64,000 bases of DNA from Sandaracinaceae bacterium (GTDB lineage: Bacteria > Myxococcota_A > Polyangia > Polyangiales > Sandaracinaceae): contig JACKEC010000017.1 in the NCBI GenBank assembly GCA_020633195.1, positions 310,001 to 374,000 of the forward strand, given 5' to 3'. Positions within the stretch are counted from its first letter, which is position 1. Each line of letters opens with the position of its first letter. Below the pieces are notes generated by a model. The model made no database searches, was not told the origin of the DNA, and was given only the letters and a program-made list of their open reading frames with translations. Below, piece by piece: positions 51,201-59,877 of the stretch. Both the position numbers and the translations under genes were made by a program.

Positions 51201-54194
51201 ATGCTGTCACGTCACTCCGCCAAGCCGATCGCCGGCCTCCTCGTCGCACTCGTGGGTTGTGCTCCCACGGCGTTCGACAATCCGGATGGCTCCGTCGCAC
51301 CCGTAGACTGCAACGCCTACGACTTCCGCGGCACCACGTACGACTGCAGCGCGCTCGACCGCTGTACCGAGACCGATCTCGTGTACCGGTTGGCCTGCTG
51401 CGAGTGTGACGTGTCGCTATGCAACCCCGACCCGTCCTGCGAGGGCGACGGCGGGAGGCCGCCGCCCACGGGCGCGGCCGAGAGCTGCATGGTTTGCCAC
51501 AACGGGTCGGATCACAACGACTACGCCGGCCCGGGCATGAGCAACCCGCACCCGTTCCCCGGGATGCCGAACATCCAGTGCACCGAGTGCCACGGCGGCA
51601 ACCCGAACGGCAGCGGGCGCCTCGGCAGCCACGTCCCGCCGCCGCCGGAGATCGGCGACGAGGCGAACCTGGCCCTCGATCCAGGCGCGTACTTCAACTA
51701 CCTGACCCTGTCGGGCGTCGATCACATCCCGGACTACACCGTCGACGGCGTGACCTACACCGCGCTCGAGTGGCTGCAGTTCATGAACCCCGGTGACCTG
51801 CGGGTCGTGACCGAGGGCGAGGGCTGCGGCACCCCGGGCTGTCACGCGGGCGAGCACGCCGAGTGGGCGCCCAACAACGCCATCGGCAACGCGGTCGGCT
51901 TCTTCTCGGGCGTCGCGTACACGGCGGGCATCGAGAACCACATCCCGGAGCAACAGGGTTTGTGGGAGGACACCGCCGGCGAGTGGGGTTGGCGCGCGCG
52001 CACCGACCCCGACTGGTCGGGCGCCTCGGATCGCGTCGGGTCGGTCGGCCGGGTCGACGCGCTCCCGGAGCGCGCGGTCTACGGTGACCGCTCGGGCATC
52101 TACCAGAACGCCCTGTACGACTCGACGCAGCTCCCCAACTACGTCTACGACGGGACCGTCCGCGGCTACGAGGCCAACCGGGTCGTCGAGAACTCGCCCC
52201 TCGAGCACCTGCTCTTCGAGGCCGTGGCCATCCAGTGCGGTGACTGCCACCTCGGCAGCCGCGGCGCGAACAACCGCTACGGCGACTTCCGCTCCAGCGG
52301 CTGCACCGCCTGTCACATGGAGTACTCGACGGACGGCCGAAGCCGCTCGACGGACCCGAACGTCAACCACACCGAGCCGGCCGATCCCGACGCGATCGCC
52401 GCGCCGGAGCGCTCGCACATCGACAGCCACCAGATCCGCAACGTCGCCAAGACGCTCCCGAGCGGCGCGTTCGTGCGCGGCATCTCGGACTACGCCTGCG
52501 CGGGCTGCCACCAGGGCTCCAACCGCACCGTGATGCAGTTCTGGGGCATCCGCCTCGACCAGAACCAGGACGTCGCGAACAACCGCCAGTACCCCGAGGA
52601 TCCGGTCAACTTCCAGAACACCGCGGCCGACGACCGCCTGTTCGATCCCGCGGTCGGCAACAACACGTTCAACGGTCGCAACGCCAACCAGTACCTCCTC
52701 GTCGAGGACTACGACGGCGACAACCGCGACGACACGCCCGCCGACCTCCACCACGAAGCCGGCATGGGTTGCATCGACTGCCACGGCAGCCGCGACCTGC
52801 ACGGCGGCACCCGCGGCGACGACACCAGCGGCCGGATCGTCAGCCGCATGGACGAGAGCGTTCAGATCGAGTGCCAGAGCTGCCACGGCGGCGTCGGCAA
52901 CTACGCCGCGACCATCCCCTGCCGCACCTACGCCGGCGACATGGCCGAGTGCGCGCTCGACCGCGCGGGCAACCCGCTGCGGCACGTCACGCAGGACACC
53001 GACGGCAACTTCTTCCTGATCAGCCGCCTCAACGGCAGCCGTCACTTCATCCCGCAGACGCGGGACGTGACGATCGACAACGGCAAGCGCAACCCGCTGA
53101 CCCGCGAGGCCGTCTTCAACCCGACCGGCTCCTACGCGATGGGTCGCGCGGACGGCAACCCCTCGACGGGCACCGGCCCGCTCCAGGGCAACCCGGACCT
53201 CGTGACCGCTGGCTTCAGCCACACCGACCGGCTCGACTGCGCGGCCTGCCACGCGAGCTGGACGAACAACTGCGTCGGCTGCCACCTCGCGAACGAGTAC
53301 GACGCCAACCCGGCGAACTACTTCTTCAGCACGCTGACGGGTGAGCGCATCGCGCAGAACCTGACCGCGGCGGACTTCACGTACATCACTCCGGTGCCCT
53401 TCTACCTCGGCGTCAACGCTCGAGGCCGCGTCACCCAGACGGCGCCGGGCATCCAGATGTTCTACCGCTACACCGACCTCAACGGGGTCGAGTCCCAGGT
53501 GTTCGCCTTCACCGACCGCCAGGGCAACGGCAACAACCCGAACGACCTGGGCCGCGACGCGCACCCCGGCCTGAGCCACGACGCCATGATGCCGCACTCC
53601 ATCCGGGGTCGCGTCACGGGCGCCAACGAGGGCCCGCGCTACTGCGTCGCCTGCCACCTCACGCAGAACTCCATCGACACGTTCGGGGCCGGCTACGCCG
53701 CGTTCCGCGCGAACATGGCGAACCGCAACTACGGCGCGCTGGACTTCAACCTCCTGCGCCAGCACATCGGTCAGAACCCCGGCAACCAGCTCGACTCGCC
53801 GTACTGGGTCCACATGGTCGCCGGCCTCGGGTCGGGCCTCTTCCTCTTCGACGACACCGGCTGCCCGGAGAACCCGCTCGACGACTTCGCGGGCCGCCAG
53901 TACTGCCCCGACGGGGCGCCCAACGCGACCTTCAACCCGAACGACGTGGTCTACAACCTCGACGGTCTGGTGGAGGCGACCGGCGTGTCCAACGTCAGCA
54001 CGGCGCACCCGGCGACCGACCCGGCGCGCGTCGCCGAGCTCCGCCGCGGCTCGCTCAACGCGGGGACCGCGGGGCCGCTCGGGGTGGAGCTCCTGCAGCT
54101 CCTCACCGACCCGGACAACGGCCTGGTCCTCGACAGCTGGATCGACGCGGACGGTCAGCCGCAGGGAGGCGCGGCGGCTTACGTCGCTCGCTAG
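51201..54194 (+). CDS. Eleven-heme c-type cytochrome lipoprotein
   Basis: 997 aa; lipobox ALVGC (Cys about 20). Ten CXXCH motifs start at residues 96, 127, 346, 368, 433, 524, 558, 680, 691 and 815. One CX4CH lies at 209-215. That makes eleven predicted hemes, some in close pairs. A lipid anchor on a protein of this size suggests outer-membrane attachment. Followed after 34 bp by a DUF3570-type barrel and a DUF4266-type lipoprotein, it looks like the electron carrier of a trans-outer-membrane conduit. Start: ATG at 51201 is the only one that gives a clean signal peptide. The electron donor and acceptor cannot be read from sequence. Confidence 0.9.
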   Translation: MLSRHSAKPIAGLLVALVGCAPTAFDNPDGSVAPVDCNAYDFRGTTYDCSALDRCTETDLVYRLACCECDVSLCNPDPSCEGDGGRPPPTGAAESCMVCHNGSDHNDYAGPGMSNPHPFPGMPNIQCTECHGGNPNGSGRLGSHVPPPPEIGDEANLALDPGAYFNYLTLSGVDHIPDYTVDGVTYTALEWLQFMNPGDLRVVTEGEGCGTPGCHAGEHAEWAPNNAIGNAVGFFSGVAYTAGIENHIPEQQGLWEDTAGEWGWRARTDPDWSGASDRVGSVGRVDALPERAVYGDRSGIYQNALYDSTQLPNYVYDGTVRGYEANRVVENSPLEHLLFEAVAIQCGDCHLGSRGANNRYGDFRSSGCTACHMEYSTDGRSRSTDPNVNHTEPADPDAIAAPERSHIDSHQIRNVAKTLPSGAFVRGISDYACAGCHQGSNRTVMQFWGIRLDQNQDVANNRQYPEDPVNFQNTAADDRLFDPAVGNNTFNGRNANQYLLVEDYDGDNRDDTPADLHHEAGMGCIDCHGSRDLHGGTRGDDTSGRIVSRMDESVQIECQSCHGGVGNYAATIPCRTYAGDMAECALDRAGNPLRHVTQDTDGNFFLISRLNGSRHFIPQTRDVTIDNGKRNPLTREAVFNPTGSYAMGRADGNPSTGTGPLQGNPDLVTAGFSHTDRLDCAACHASWTNNCVGCHLANEYDANPANYFFSTLTGERIAQNLTAADFTYITPVPFYLGVNARGRVTQTAPGIQMFYRYTDLNGVESQVFAFTDRQGNGNNPNDLGRDAHPGLSHDAMMPHSIRGRVTGANEGPRYCVACHLTQNSIDTFGAGYAAFRANMANRNYGALDFNLLRQHIGQNPGNQLDSPYWVHMVAGLGSGLFLFDDTGCPENPLDDFAGRQYCPDGAPNATFNPNDVVYNLDGLVEATGVSNVSTAHPATDPARVAELRRGSLNAGTAGPLGVELLQLLTDPDNGLVLDSWIDADGQPQGGAAAYVAR

Positions 54195-54228
54195 CCCCCA
54201 GGGCCGCTAGGATGCGGCCGAGGATTCG

Positions 54229-55365
54229 ATGCGCCGTACCTCCATCACCCTCGCCGCGCTCGCCGTCCTCTGGACGGCGGCGCGTGCGTCGGCGGACGAG
54301 GGCGGCGCGTCGATCTTCGTGCGGGCCGACACCGACCGCACCGTCGTCATCTCCCCGCGCGCGTCGGCCAGCGCGACCTTCGACGGAGACCGCACCACGA
54401 TCCGCGGCTCGTACATGGCCGACGTCTGGACGAGCGCGTCCATCGACATCCGCACCGCCGCGAGCATCCGTCGCCCTCGCGAGGCGGGCAACGTCGAGCC
54501 CGAGGTGCACGCGATCACCGAGCAGCGCGACCAGGTCGACCTCTCCGTGACCCACGAGCTCGACGACGTGACGATCGGCGGCTCGTACTACTACAGCGGC
54601 GAGAACGACTACTGGTCCCACGGCTTCTCGCTGCGCTCCGAGCAGGAGCTGTCCAACAACTCGACGACCTTCGAAGAGGCCCTCACCTACGTCCACGACA
54701 TCGTCGGCCGCGCGGGCGACCCGACCTTCGAACGGCCGCTCGAGACGTTCGGGTTACGGCTCGTGTGGACTCAGATCTTGAGCCCCGACGCGATCCTCCA
54801 GTTCGTCTACGACGGAACCTACAGGACCGGCTTCCAGTCGAGCCCGTATCGCTACGTCGGGCTCGGCGGCGACGGTCAGTGCGGCAGCACCGCGGTGCTC
54901 TGCGTGCCCGAGGCGCATCCGTCCGTCCGGATCCGGAACGCGCTCGTGGCGCGAGGGCGCTTCGCGTTCGGGGCGAACGCGTCCGCGGGGCTCGGCTACC
55001 GCTTCTACATCGACGACTGGGGCGTCATCTCTCACACCGCGCGCGCGCAAATCGCGTGGATCCCCGAGCGCGGCCAGACGATCACGCTCGCGTACCGCTT
55101 CTATACGCAGACCGCGGCGGGCTTCTACATGAACGTCTACCCGAACCGCGACGACATCCTGAACGTCACGCGCGACCGCGAGCTGAGCCCCATGTTCAGC
55201 AACCGCCTCGCCGTCTCGTACCAGGGCCGCGCGGTGATCGCCGAGGGCATCGCGATGAAGTTCGCGATCGCCGTCGGGGGCAGCGCGTTCGTCTACTCGG
55301 ACTTCACGGGCCTCGAAGAGGTCTACGGGATCGACACCACGTTCTCGATCACCCTGGAGCTGTGA
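54229..55365 (+). CDS. DUF3570-type outer-membrane beta-barrel
   Basis: 378 aa. Signal peptide (cut near ASADE, about 22). The rest is a succession of amphipathic strands, many ending in aromatic girdle residues (GGSYYYSGENDYWSHGF; GYRFYIDDWG; AYRFYTQTAAGFY). The C-terminus TTFSITLEL is barrel-like. Size, pattern and the DUF4266-type gene that follows with a 1-base overlap (TGATG) fit the DUF3570 family, though the family name is from memory. Probably the porin partner of the cytochrome upstream. Confidence 0.82.
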   Translation: MRRTSITLAALAVLWTAARASADEGGASIFVRADTDRTVVISPRASASATFDGDRTTIRGSYMADVWTSASIDIRTAASIRRPREAGNVEPEVHAITEQRDQVDLSVTHELDDVTIGGSYYYSGENDYWSHGFSLRSEQELSNNSTTFEEALTYVHDIVGRAGDPTFERPLETFGLRLVWTQILSPDAILQFVYDGTYRTGFQSSPYRYVGLGGDGQCGSTAVLCVPEAHPSVRIRNALVARGRFAFGANASAGLGYRFYIDDWGVISHTARAQIAWIPERGQTITLAYRFYTQTAAGFYMNVYPNRDDILNVTRDRELSPMFSNRLAVSYQGRAVIAEGIAMKFAIAVGGSAFVYSDFTGLEEVYGIDTTFSITLEL

Positions 55366-55583
55366 TGCGCACCACCATCGCCTTCGCCGTCCTGTTCGCC
55401 TGCGCCGCCACCGTCGGCGGCTGCGTGACGATCAACCCGTGGGAGCGAGGCCGCCTCGCCAACCCCGACATGGAGTTCGGCGGCGCCGAGGAGCTCGCCG
55501 CGGCCGAGGCCCACGCCACCGAGGTCCGCGAAGGATCCTCCGGCGGCTTCGACGCCTCCGGCGGCGGCTGCGGCTGCAACTAG
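55365..55583 (+). CDS. DUF4266-type small lipoprotein
   Basis: 72 aa. Lipobox TVGGC (Cys about 20), then INPWERGRLANPDM and a C-terminal GGGCGCN. Both motifs are characteristic of DUF4266, a small lipoprotein family normally encoded beside DUF3570. The TGATG overlap couples it to the barrel gene. The terminal Cys pair could bind a metal or form a disulfide; this is unproven. Its stop overlaps that of the convergent gene by 4 bp. Confidence 0.85.
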   Translation: MRTTIAFAVLFACAATVGGCVTINPWERGRLANPDMEFGGAEELAAAEAHATEVREGSSGGFDASGGGCGCN

Positions 55584-56365
55584 TCTTTCGTACGTCGGCG
55601 GATCAGGGCCGCGGCGACGAGGCCGAGAGCGAGGAGCCAAGGCGCGGGCCGCTGGGCGGGCGCCGCGGACGTGGAGCACGCGTTGTCGACGCGGCCGGAC
55701 TCGGCGACGCCGCCGAAGGGCGGGATGATCCGCGCGTACACCGAGGCGTAGTCCTCGCTCGGTCGCTGGTTGCCGGTGCCCGTCCACACGGAGCCCGCGT
55801 TGAGCCAGACCGGGCCCGTCGCGACGGGCGGCGCGGTCCACGTCACGCGCAGCTGCTCGAGGGCGCAGACGTCGAGCCCCGCGACCTGGCGCGGCGGGTC
55901 CATGAGGTCCGCGACGTGCGCGCCGATGTCCGGCGAGTCGCCGCACTGGGTCGGCTCCACCTCGATGGTGCCAGCGCCGCGTCCGGTCCCATCCACGAGC
56001 TCGAGCGCGCCCGCGTAGGCGCCCGTGGGCGCGTTGGCCGCGTTCCGGCTGTACGCGACGGTCAGCGTGATCGCGTACTCCTGCCCCGCGCGATAGCCGT
56101 CGACGAACGGGTCCGGGACGATGGTGATCTCGAGCGGCTCCTCGGGCTCCACGCCGCCGAAGTGGCAGACGCTGCAGGTGTAGCCGTCCCGCAGCGAGCC
56201 CGTGAAGTAGCGCCCGCCGCCGCCGCCCGGGGGCTCGGGCTCGACCATCGGATCGTCCGGCGGGGGCGGGAAGATCGGCTGCCCGAACGACTCGAAGTGG
56301 TCGAACGCCAACGCCGGCGCGGGCAGCGCGAGGAGGGTCGCGAGGACGAGCAGGCAGCGCTTCAT
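55580..56365 (-). CDS. Secreted single-heme protein with MYXO-CTERM-like anchor
   Basis: 261 aa. Signal peptide (cut near ALA-FD, 20). One CXXCH (CSVCH, Cys64-His68) lies early, and a beta-sandwich domain covers about 75-215. The C-terminus has a Cys (ACSTS), a hydrophobic helix and a basic end RRRTKD. This is the three-part MYXO-CTERM sorting signal of surface proteins. Overlaps the next upstream gene by ATGA (56362-56365). It may be an accessory electron carrier on the surface. Confidence 0.78.
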   Translation of the reverse strand: MKRCLLVLATLLALPAPALAFDHFESFGQPIFPPPPDDPMVEPEPPGGGGGRYFTGSLRDGYTCSVCHFGGVEPEEPLEITIVPDPFVDGYRAGQEYAITLTVAYSRNAANAPTGAYAGALELVDGTGRGAGTIEVEPTQCGDSPDIGAHVADLMDPPRQVAGLDVCALEQLRVTWTAPPVATGPVWLNAGSVWTGTGNQRPSEDYASVYARIIPPFGGVAESGRVDNACSTSAAPAQRPAPWLLALGLVAAALIRRRTKD

Positions 56366-56832
56366 GGCGACCCCGGGAAGCCGGTGCGCGCCCACTGGAG
56401 GATCGCCTGGTAGCTCTCGTCGTCCACGGACTGGTAGACGTCCTGGCCGTGGTGGTCGATGCCCATGTGCGGCGCGCCGCCGCGGTCGATCTCGAGCGGC
56501 TTGCGCAACAGCACGGAGTCCTCCGCGCGGCCCGCCGACGCGAGCATCGATCGGGCGCGCTCGTAGCTCGCGCGGACCTCGGCGTCGCTCCGAGGATCGT
56601 CGGTCGTGTTGTTCTCCGGCGTCGGCGCGATGAGCCGCGTCCGCCCCGGTCCGTAGACGCGGAAGAAGCGGTCGGTGTTGCCGTGGCAGTCGGGGAAGCC
56701 GCAGTCGCGCAGGAGGATCGGGTAGACCGTCTCGGTGAAGGCGGGCTCGTACACGGGCGTGGGCGGCGCGGCCGAGGGCGCGTCGAAGGCGCAGCCCGCG
56801 ACGATCAGGAACATGAAGGGCAGCGCGCGCAT
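56362..56832 (-). CDS. Lipoprotein with a CX4CH heme-binding motif
   Basis: 156 aa from the ATG at 56832; starts at 56850 and 56889 are possible but give poorer signal sequences. Lipobox IVAGC (Cys14). The heme site is CGFPDCH (Cys44, Cys49, His50), with four residues between the Cys instead of two. The same form, CGTPGCH, occurs in the 11-heme cytochrome. The fold looks like the single-heme domain often found in planctomycete and myxobacterial cytochromes (VYPILLRDCGFPDCHG, later DESYQAILQWARTG). Confidence 0.77.
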   Translation of the reverse strand: MRALPFMFLIVAGCAFDAPSAAPPTPVYEPAFTETVYPILLRDCGFPDCHGNTDRFFRVYGPGRTRLIAPTPENNTTDDPRSDAEVRASYERARSMLASAGRAEDSVLLRKPLEIDRGGAPHMGIDHHGQDVYQSVDDESYQAILQWARTGFPGSP

Positions 56833-57029
56833 GAGGCCGAGGGACCCCATGCACCGGGTGCGCCGTGTTGTCGGAGTCGACGAAAGCATGAGCTTTACAG
56901 GGAAATCCTTGGAATCCGGAACGCTCCGAGTTCCCGCCTGCGGTGCTCCAAGTCCCCAGCCTTGGTGGAGATAAAGGGATTCTACACCTTGAATGGGGAT
57001 GGCATGTTGGTTGATATTGATCGCGCGTG

Positions 57030-57836
57030 ATGCGGTCCATTCTCCCGGTGGTCCTTCTCTCGCTGCTCGGCGCGTTCGTCGTCGGCGGCTGCCAAGCAGC
57101 GATCATCCGGGCGCCGGGCGTCATCGAAGACGAGCCGCCGCCCATGATCGAGGACCCCGCGGACTACTTCGCCGAGAACGTGGAGCCGATCCTCGCGACC
57201 CAGTGCGCGGTCTGCCACGAGGACGCCGGGGCCTCCGCGGGCGCCGTGTTCCTCGACCCGGGCGGCGACTACTACGCCTCGATCTGGGCCTACAACGACG
57301 GCGCGCTCTTCGTGCCCGGCGACGGCGCGGGGAGCCTGCTCGTCCGCAAGGTCACCGTGGAGACGCACCGCGGCGGCACCGTCAGCGACAACGACGCGGC
57401 GATCCTCCGTCGCTGGATCGACGCGGAGGGCGAGACCACGACGCCGCCGCCGCCGCCCCCGCCCGTGGACGACCCCGTCGTCACCCCGTTCTTCCCCATC
57501 GAGCCCGGCGCGAACCGCTTGCCGCTCGCCGACGTCGGCCTCCCCGGCTCCGAGCTCGTCTTCGACGCCATGTTGATCAACGGCGGCACCAACCTGCTGA
57601 TGACCAACCTCGAGCTCATCGCGGGGACCGGCGGGCTGTCGGTGACGCACCCGGTGTTCATCATCCAGGACGACGTGTCCGGCGCGACCCGCGAGGACCG
57701 CGACGTGTTCGGCGACTTCAACCTGAGCGCCGGCGCCACCGCGGTGGTCGCGGGCACCCACGTGATCGCCGCGTTCCCGGCCATGGGCTCGCTCGCGGTG
57801 CAGTTCGACTCCGCGCAGGTCCCGGGCGCGATGTGA
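57030..57836 (+). CDS. Single-heme lipoprotein
   Basis: 268 aa; an adjacent GTG at 57027 would add one residue. Lipobox VVGGC (Cys21). A small heme domain at about 45-140 has CAVCH (Cys59-His63) preceded by FAENVEPILATQ, typical of the PSCyt1-like type. A Pro-rich linker and a beta-rich C-terminal domain (about 155-268) follow. It is divergent from the preceding two heme-protein genes and belongs by content to the redox cluster. Confidence 0.8.
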   Translation: MRSILPVVLLSLLGAFVVGGCQAAIIRAPGVIEDEPPPMIEDPADYFAENVEPILATQCAVCHEDAGASAGAVFLDPGGDYYASIWAYNDGALFVPGDGAGSLLVRKVTVETHRGGTVSDNDAAILRRWIDAEGETTTPPPPPPPVDDPVVTPFFPIEPGANRLPLADVGLPGSELVFDAMLINGGTNLLMTNLELIAGTGGLSVTHPVFIIQDDVSGATREDRDVFGDFNLSAGATAVVAGTHVIAAFPAMGSLAVQFDSAQVPGAM

Positions 57837-57932
57837 TCGTCCGCGTGCATCCCGTGCACGTCGACGTCCGCCCCACCTCCCCGAACGCCCGGCCCTTCGC
57901 GTGGCCGACCCCTTGCTGAGGGACGGAACACC

Positions 57933-58589
57933 ATGACCGACTGGCACACGCGGGACTCGCGCGAAGAGCGCTGCAAGACCTTGATCGAGCGCTGCGGCTA
58001 CGCGGCCGCCGCGCTCACCATCATCCCGATCCCGGGCAGCGAGGTGATCGGCGTCATGCCGCTCCACGTCGGGATGGTGATCGGGGTCGGCGAGGAGTAC
58101 GGCAAGACGCTCACGAAGGACTCGGCCGTCGAGCTGATCTCGCGGATCGGCGCGACCGTCGGCCTGTCGCTCGTCGGCTCCCGGATCGCGATGACCGCCG
58201 GCAAGCTCATCCTGCCGGGTCTCGGCGGCCTCGTCGCGGCGCCGTTCATGTTCGCGTCGACGCTCGCGATCGGGACGGTCGCGCGGCTCTACTTCGCGTC
58301 GGACGGGGACCTCTCCGCGCGGGACATGAAGCGCGCCTACGACGACGAGCTGAAGCGCGCGAAGGCCGCCTTCGATCCGTCGCGCGCGCGCTCGTCGGAG
58401 GCTCGCGCCCGCGCCGAGGACGCGGTCAAGTCGGACCCCGGCGCCGCGGCCGACGCGCCGAGCGAGGCGCCGCCGACGGTGGACGAGCTCGCCGACCGCC
58501 TCGCCAAGCTCGACGAGCTGCGCGAGAAGGGGCTCGTCGACGACGCCGAGTACGAGCGCACCAAGGCTCGCATCCTCGACAGCCTCTGA
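57933..58589 (+). CDS. DUF697-like membrane protein with C-terminal SHOCT domain
   Basis: 218 aa. Residues about 20-130 are hydrophobic with the pattern TIIPIPGSEVIGVMPLHVGMVIGVGEEYG, which matches DUF697 domains of GTPase-associated membrane proteins. A charged, Ala-rich linker follows. The final 35 residues (LADRLAKLDELREKGLVDDAEYERTKARIL) form a SHOCT motif, a short oligomerisation or regulatory helix pair. No GTPase gene is adjacent. Confidence 0.75.
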   Translation: MTDWHTRDSREERCKTLIERCGYAAAALTIIPIPGSEVIGVMPLHVGMVIGVGEEYGKTLTKDSAVELISRIGATVGLSLVGSRIAMTAGKLILPGLGGLVAAPFMFASTLAIGTVARLYFASDGDLSARDMKRAYDDELKRAKAAFDPSRARSSEARARAEDAVKSDPGAAADAPSEAPPTVDELADRLAKLDELREKGLVDDAEYERTKARILDSL

Positions 58590-58656
58590 CCGCGCCATCG
58601 AGATTGAAGCGGACGGCGCCTCGAACGTCGATAGACTGCATCGACGAAAGGGAACC

Positions 58657-59283
58657 GTGGAACGACGAGGCTGGCTGGTGGCGCTGGGGGCGCTCCTGTT
58701 GATCGGGGTGGGCGTCTACGTGTGGTGGACGGGCTCGAGCCACGGCGCGTCCGCGGGCCGGATGCCCGTGGTCGGCTCCGGCGATGACGTCGTCGAGGGC
58801 GGCGGCCCCGAGATCCTGCGGCCGGGCGAGCGCCCCGGGGCCGCGGGCTCCCGTCGGATCTTCGGCGACGGCGGCGTCCCGCACGTCGGCGTGCGCACGG
58901 ACTACGGCTCGCCGAACGAGCCGACCGCGAGCGGCGTCCGGCCGAGCCGCGGCATCCCGCGCGAGGCGCTCGACGAGAACCAGAGCTCGGGGTGGCGTCT
59001 CGGCCAAGCGCGCCGCCGGATCGCGATCCTCGAGGACCGCGAGCGGGTCTATCAGGCCGCCGTCGATCGCTTCGTCGCGGACGGCAACGAGGAGACCGCG
59101 GCCCGTCAACGCGTCGTGCTCGAGCGCGTCCAGAATCGCCTCGTGGAGATCCGCGAGGACGAGGCGCGCCTCGCGGGCGAGGCGGAGGCCGACGGGACGA
59201 TGGGCGACGTCGACACCGGCTACGAGCAGGGCGAGCGGGGCCCGAGCGACCCGATTCAGGGAGGGACGACCGGGGTGCGCTGA
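58657..59283 (+). CDS. Single-pass membrane protein with coiled coil
   Basis: 208 aa from GTG. An N-terminal membrane helix (about 6-25) precedes a Gly-rich periplasmic stretch with low complexity (about 28-95). A charged helix suited to coiled-coil pairing follows (about 108-178), then an acidic/Gly tail. No family recognised. It follows the SHOCT gene by 67 bp on the same strand. Confidence 0.6.
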   Translation: MERRGWLVALGALLLIGVGVYVWWTGSSHGASAGRMPVVGSGDDVVEGGGPEILRPGERPGAAGSRRIFGDGGVPHVGVRTDYGSPNEPTASGVRPSRGIPREALDENQSSGWRLGQARRRIAILEDRERVYQAAVDRFVADGNEETAARQRVVLERVQNRLVEIREDEARLAGEAEADGTMGDVDTGYEQGERGPSDPIQGGTTGVR

Positions 59284-59324
59284 GAGCGAAGCGAACCCCA
59301 AAGAACCGGTGCTAGCCTGTCGGC

Positions 59325-59831
59325 ATGCGCGTCGGATGGGTCTCGCTCGTGTGGCTCGTGTGCCTGGTGGGTTGCGACGACCTCGAGCCGGAGGGCACCT
59401 ACTCCGGCCTGGTGAGCGGGAGCACGCAGATCTCGACCCTCCTCTCGGGCCCCGACGAGGACGGCAACCTGAACGCCCGCGCGCAGAACGCGAACGTGTC
59501 CCGCTCCGACGTGAACGTGACGGTCCGCCGCACGGGCGACTCGCGCCTCGAGATCACCCTCGACGACGGCTGCGTGGTGCCCTTCGAGCAGCAGCCCGAG
59601 CCCAACGAGCACAACACCCGCGTCCCGGGGACCGAGACGGTCGTGTGCAACGTCGAGGTCGACGGCTACTCGGGGCCCATCGAGGTGAGCGGGTCGGCGA
59701 TGTTCGGTCGCGACGATCCCTCGATCAACCTGATGCTCTACGGCTCCGTCCCGGCCCCACCCGATCCCGACGCGGTGGGCGCGACGAGCGGGAGCTGGAG
59801 CTACACCTTCAACGGCACCCGCCACGAGTAG
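59325..59831 (+). CDS. Small predicted lipoprotein
   Basis: 168 aa. Lipobox LVGC (Cys17). The mature part is beta-rich, with the opening YSGLVSGS, a single internal Cys pair (Cys85 and Cys107 region) and the closing SGSWSYTFNGTRHE. This suggests a small barrel or lipocalin-like fold. No family recognised. Confidence 0.68.
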   Translation: MRVGWVSLVWLVCLVGCDDLEPEGTYSGLVSGSTQISTLLSGPDEDGNLNARAQNANVSRSDVNVTVRRTGDSRLEITLDDGCVVPFEQQPEPNEHNTRVPGTETVVCNVEVDGYSGPIEVSGSAMFGRDDPSINLMLYGSVPAPPDPDAVGATSGSWSYTFNGTRHE

Positions 59832-59877
59832 CCGTTCGGTTGCGCTCCGCCGGAGGGCGCCGTAAGGCCGCCCAGCG

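Noticed and set aside
51417..54008. An 863-codon minus-strand open frame opposite the multiheme cytochrome
   Set aside because: Val/Ala/Arg-rich shadow of the 11-heme gene; no domain and no ribosome site.
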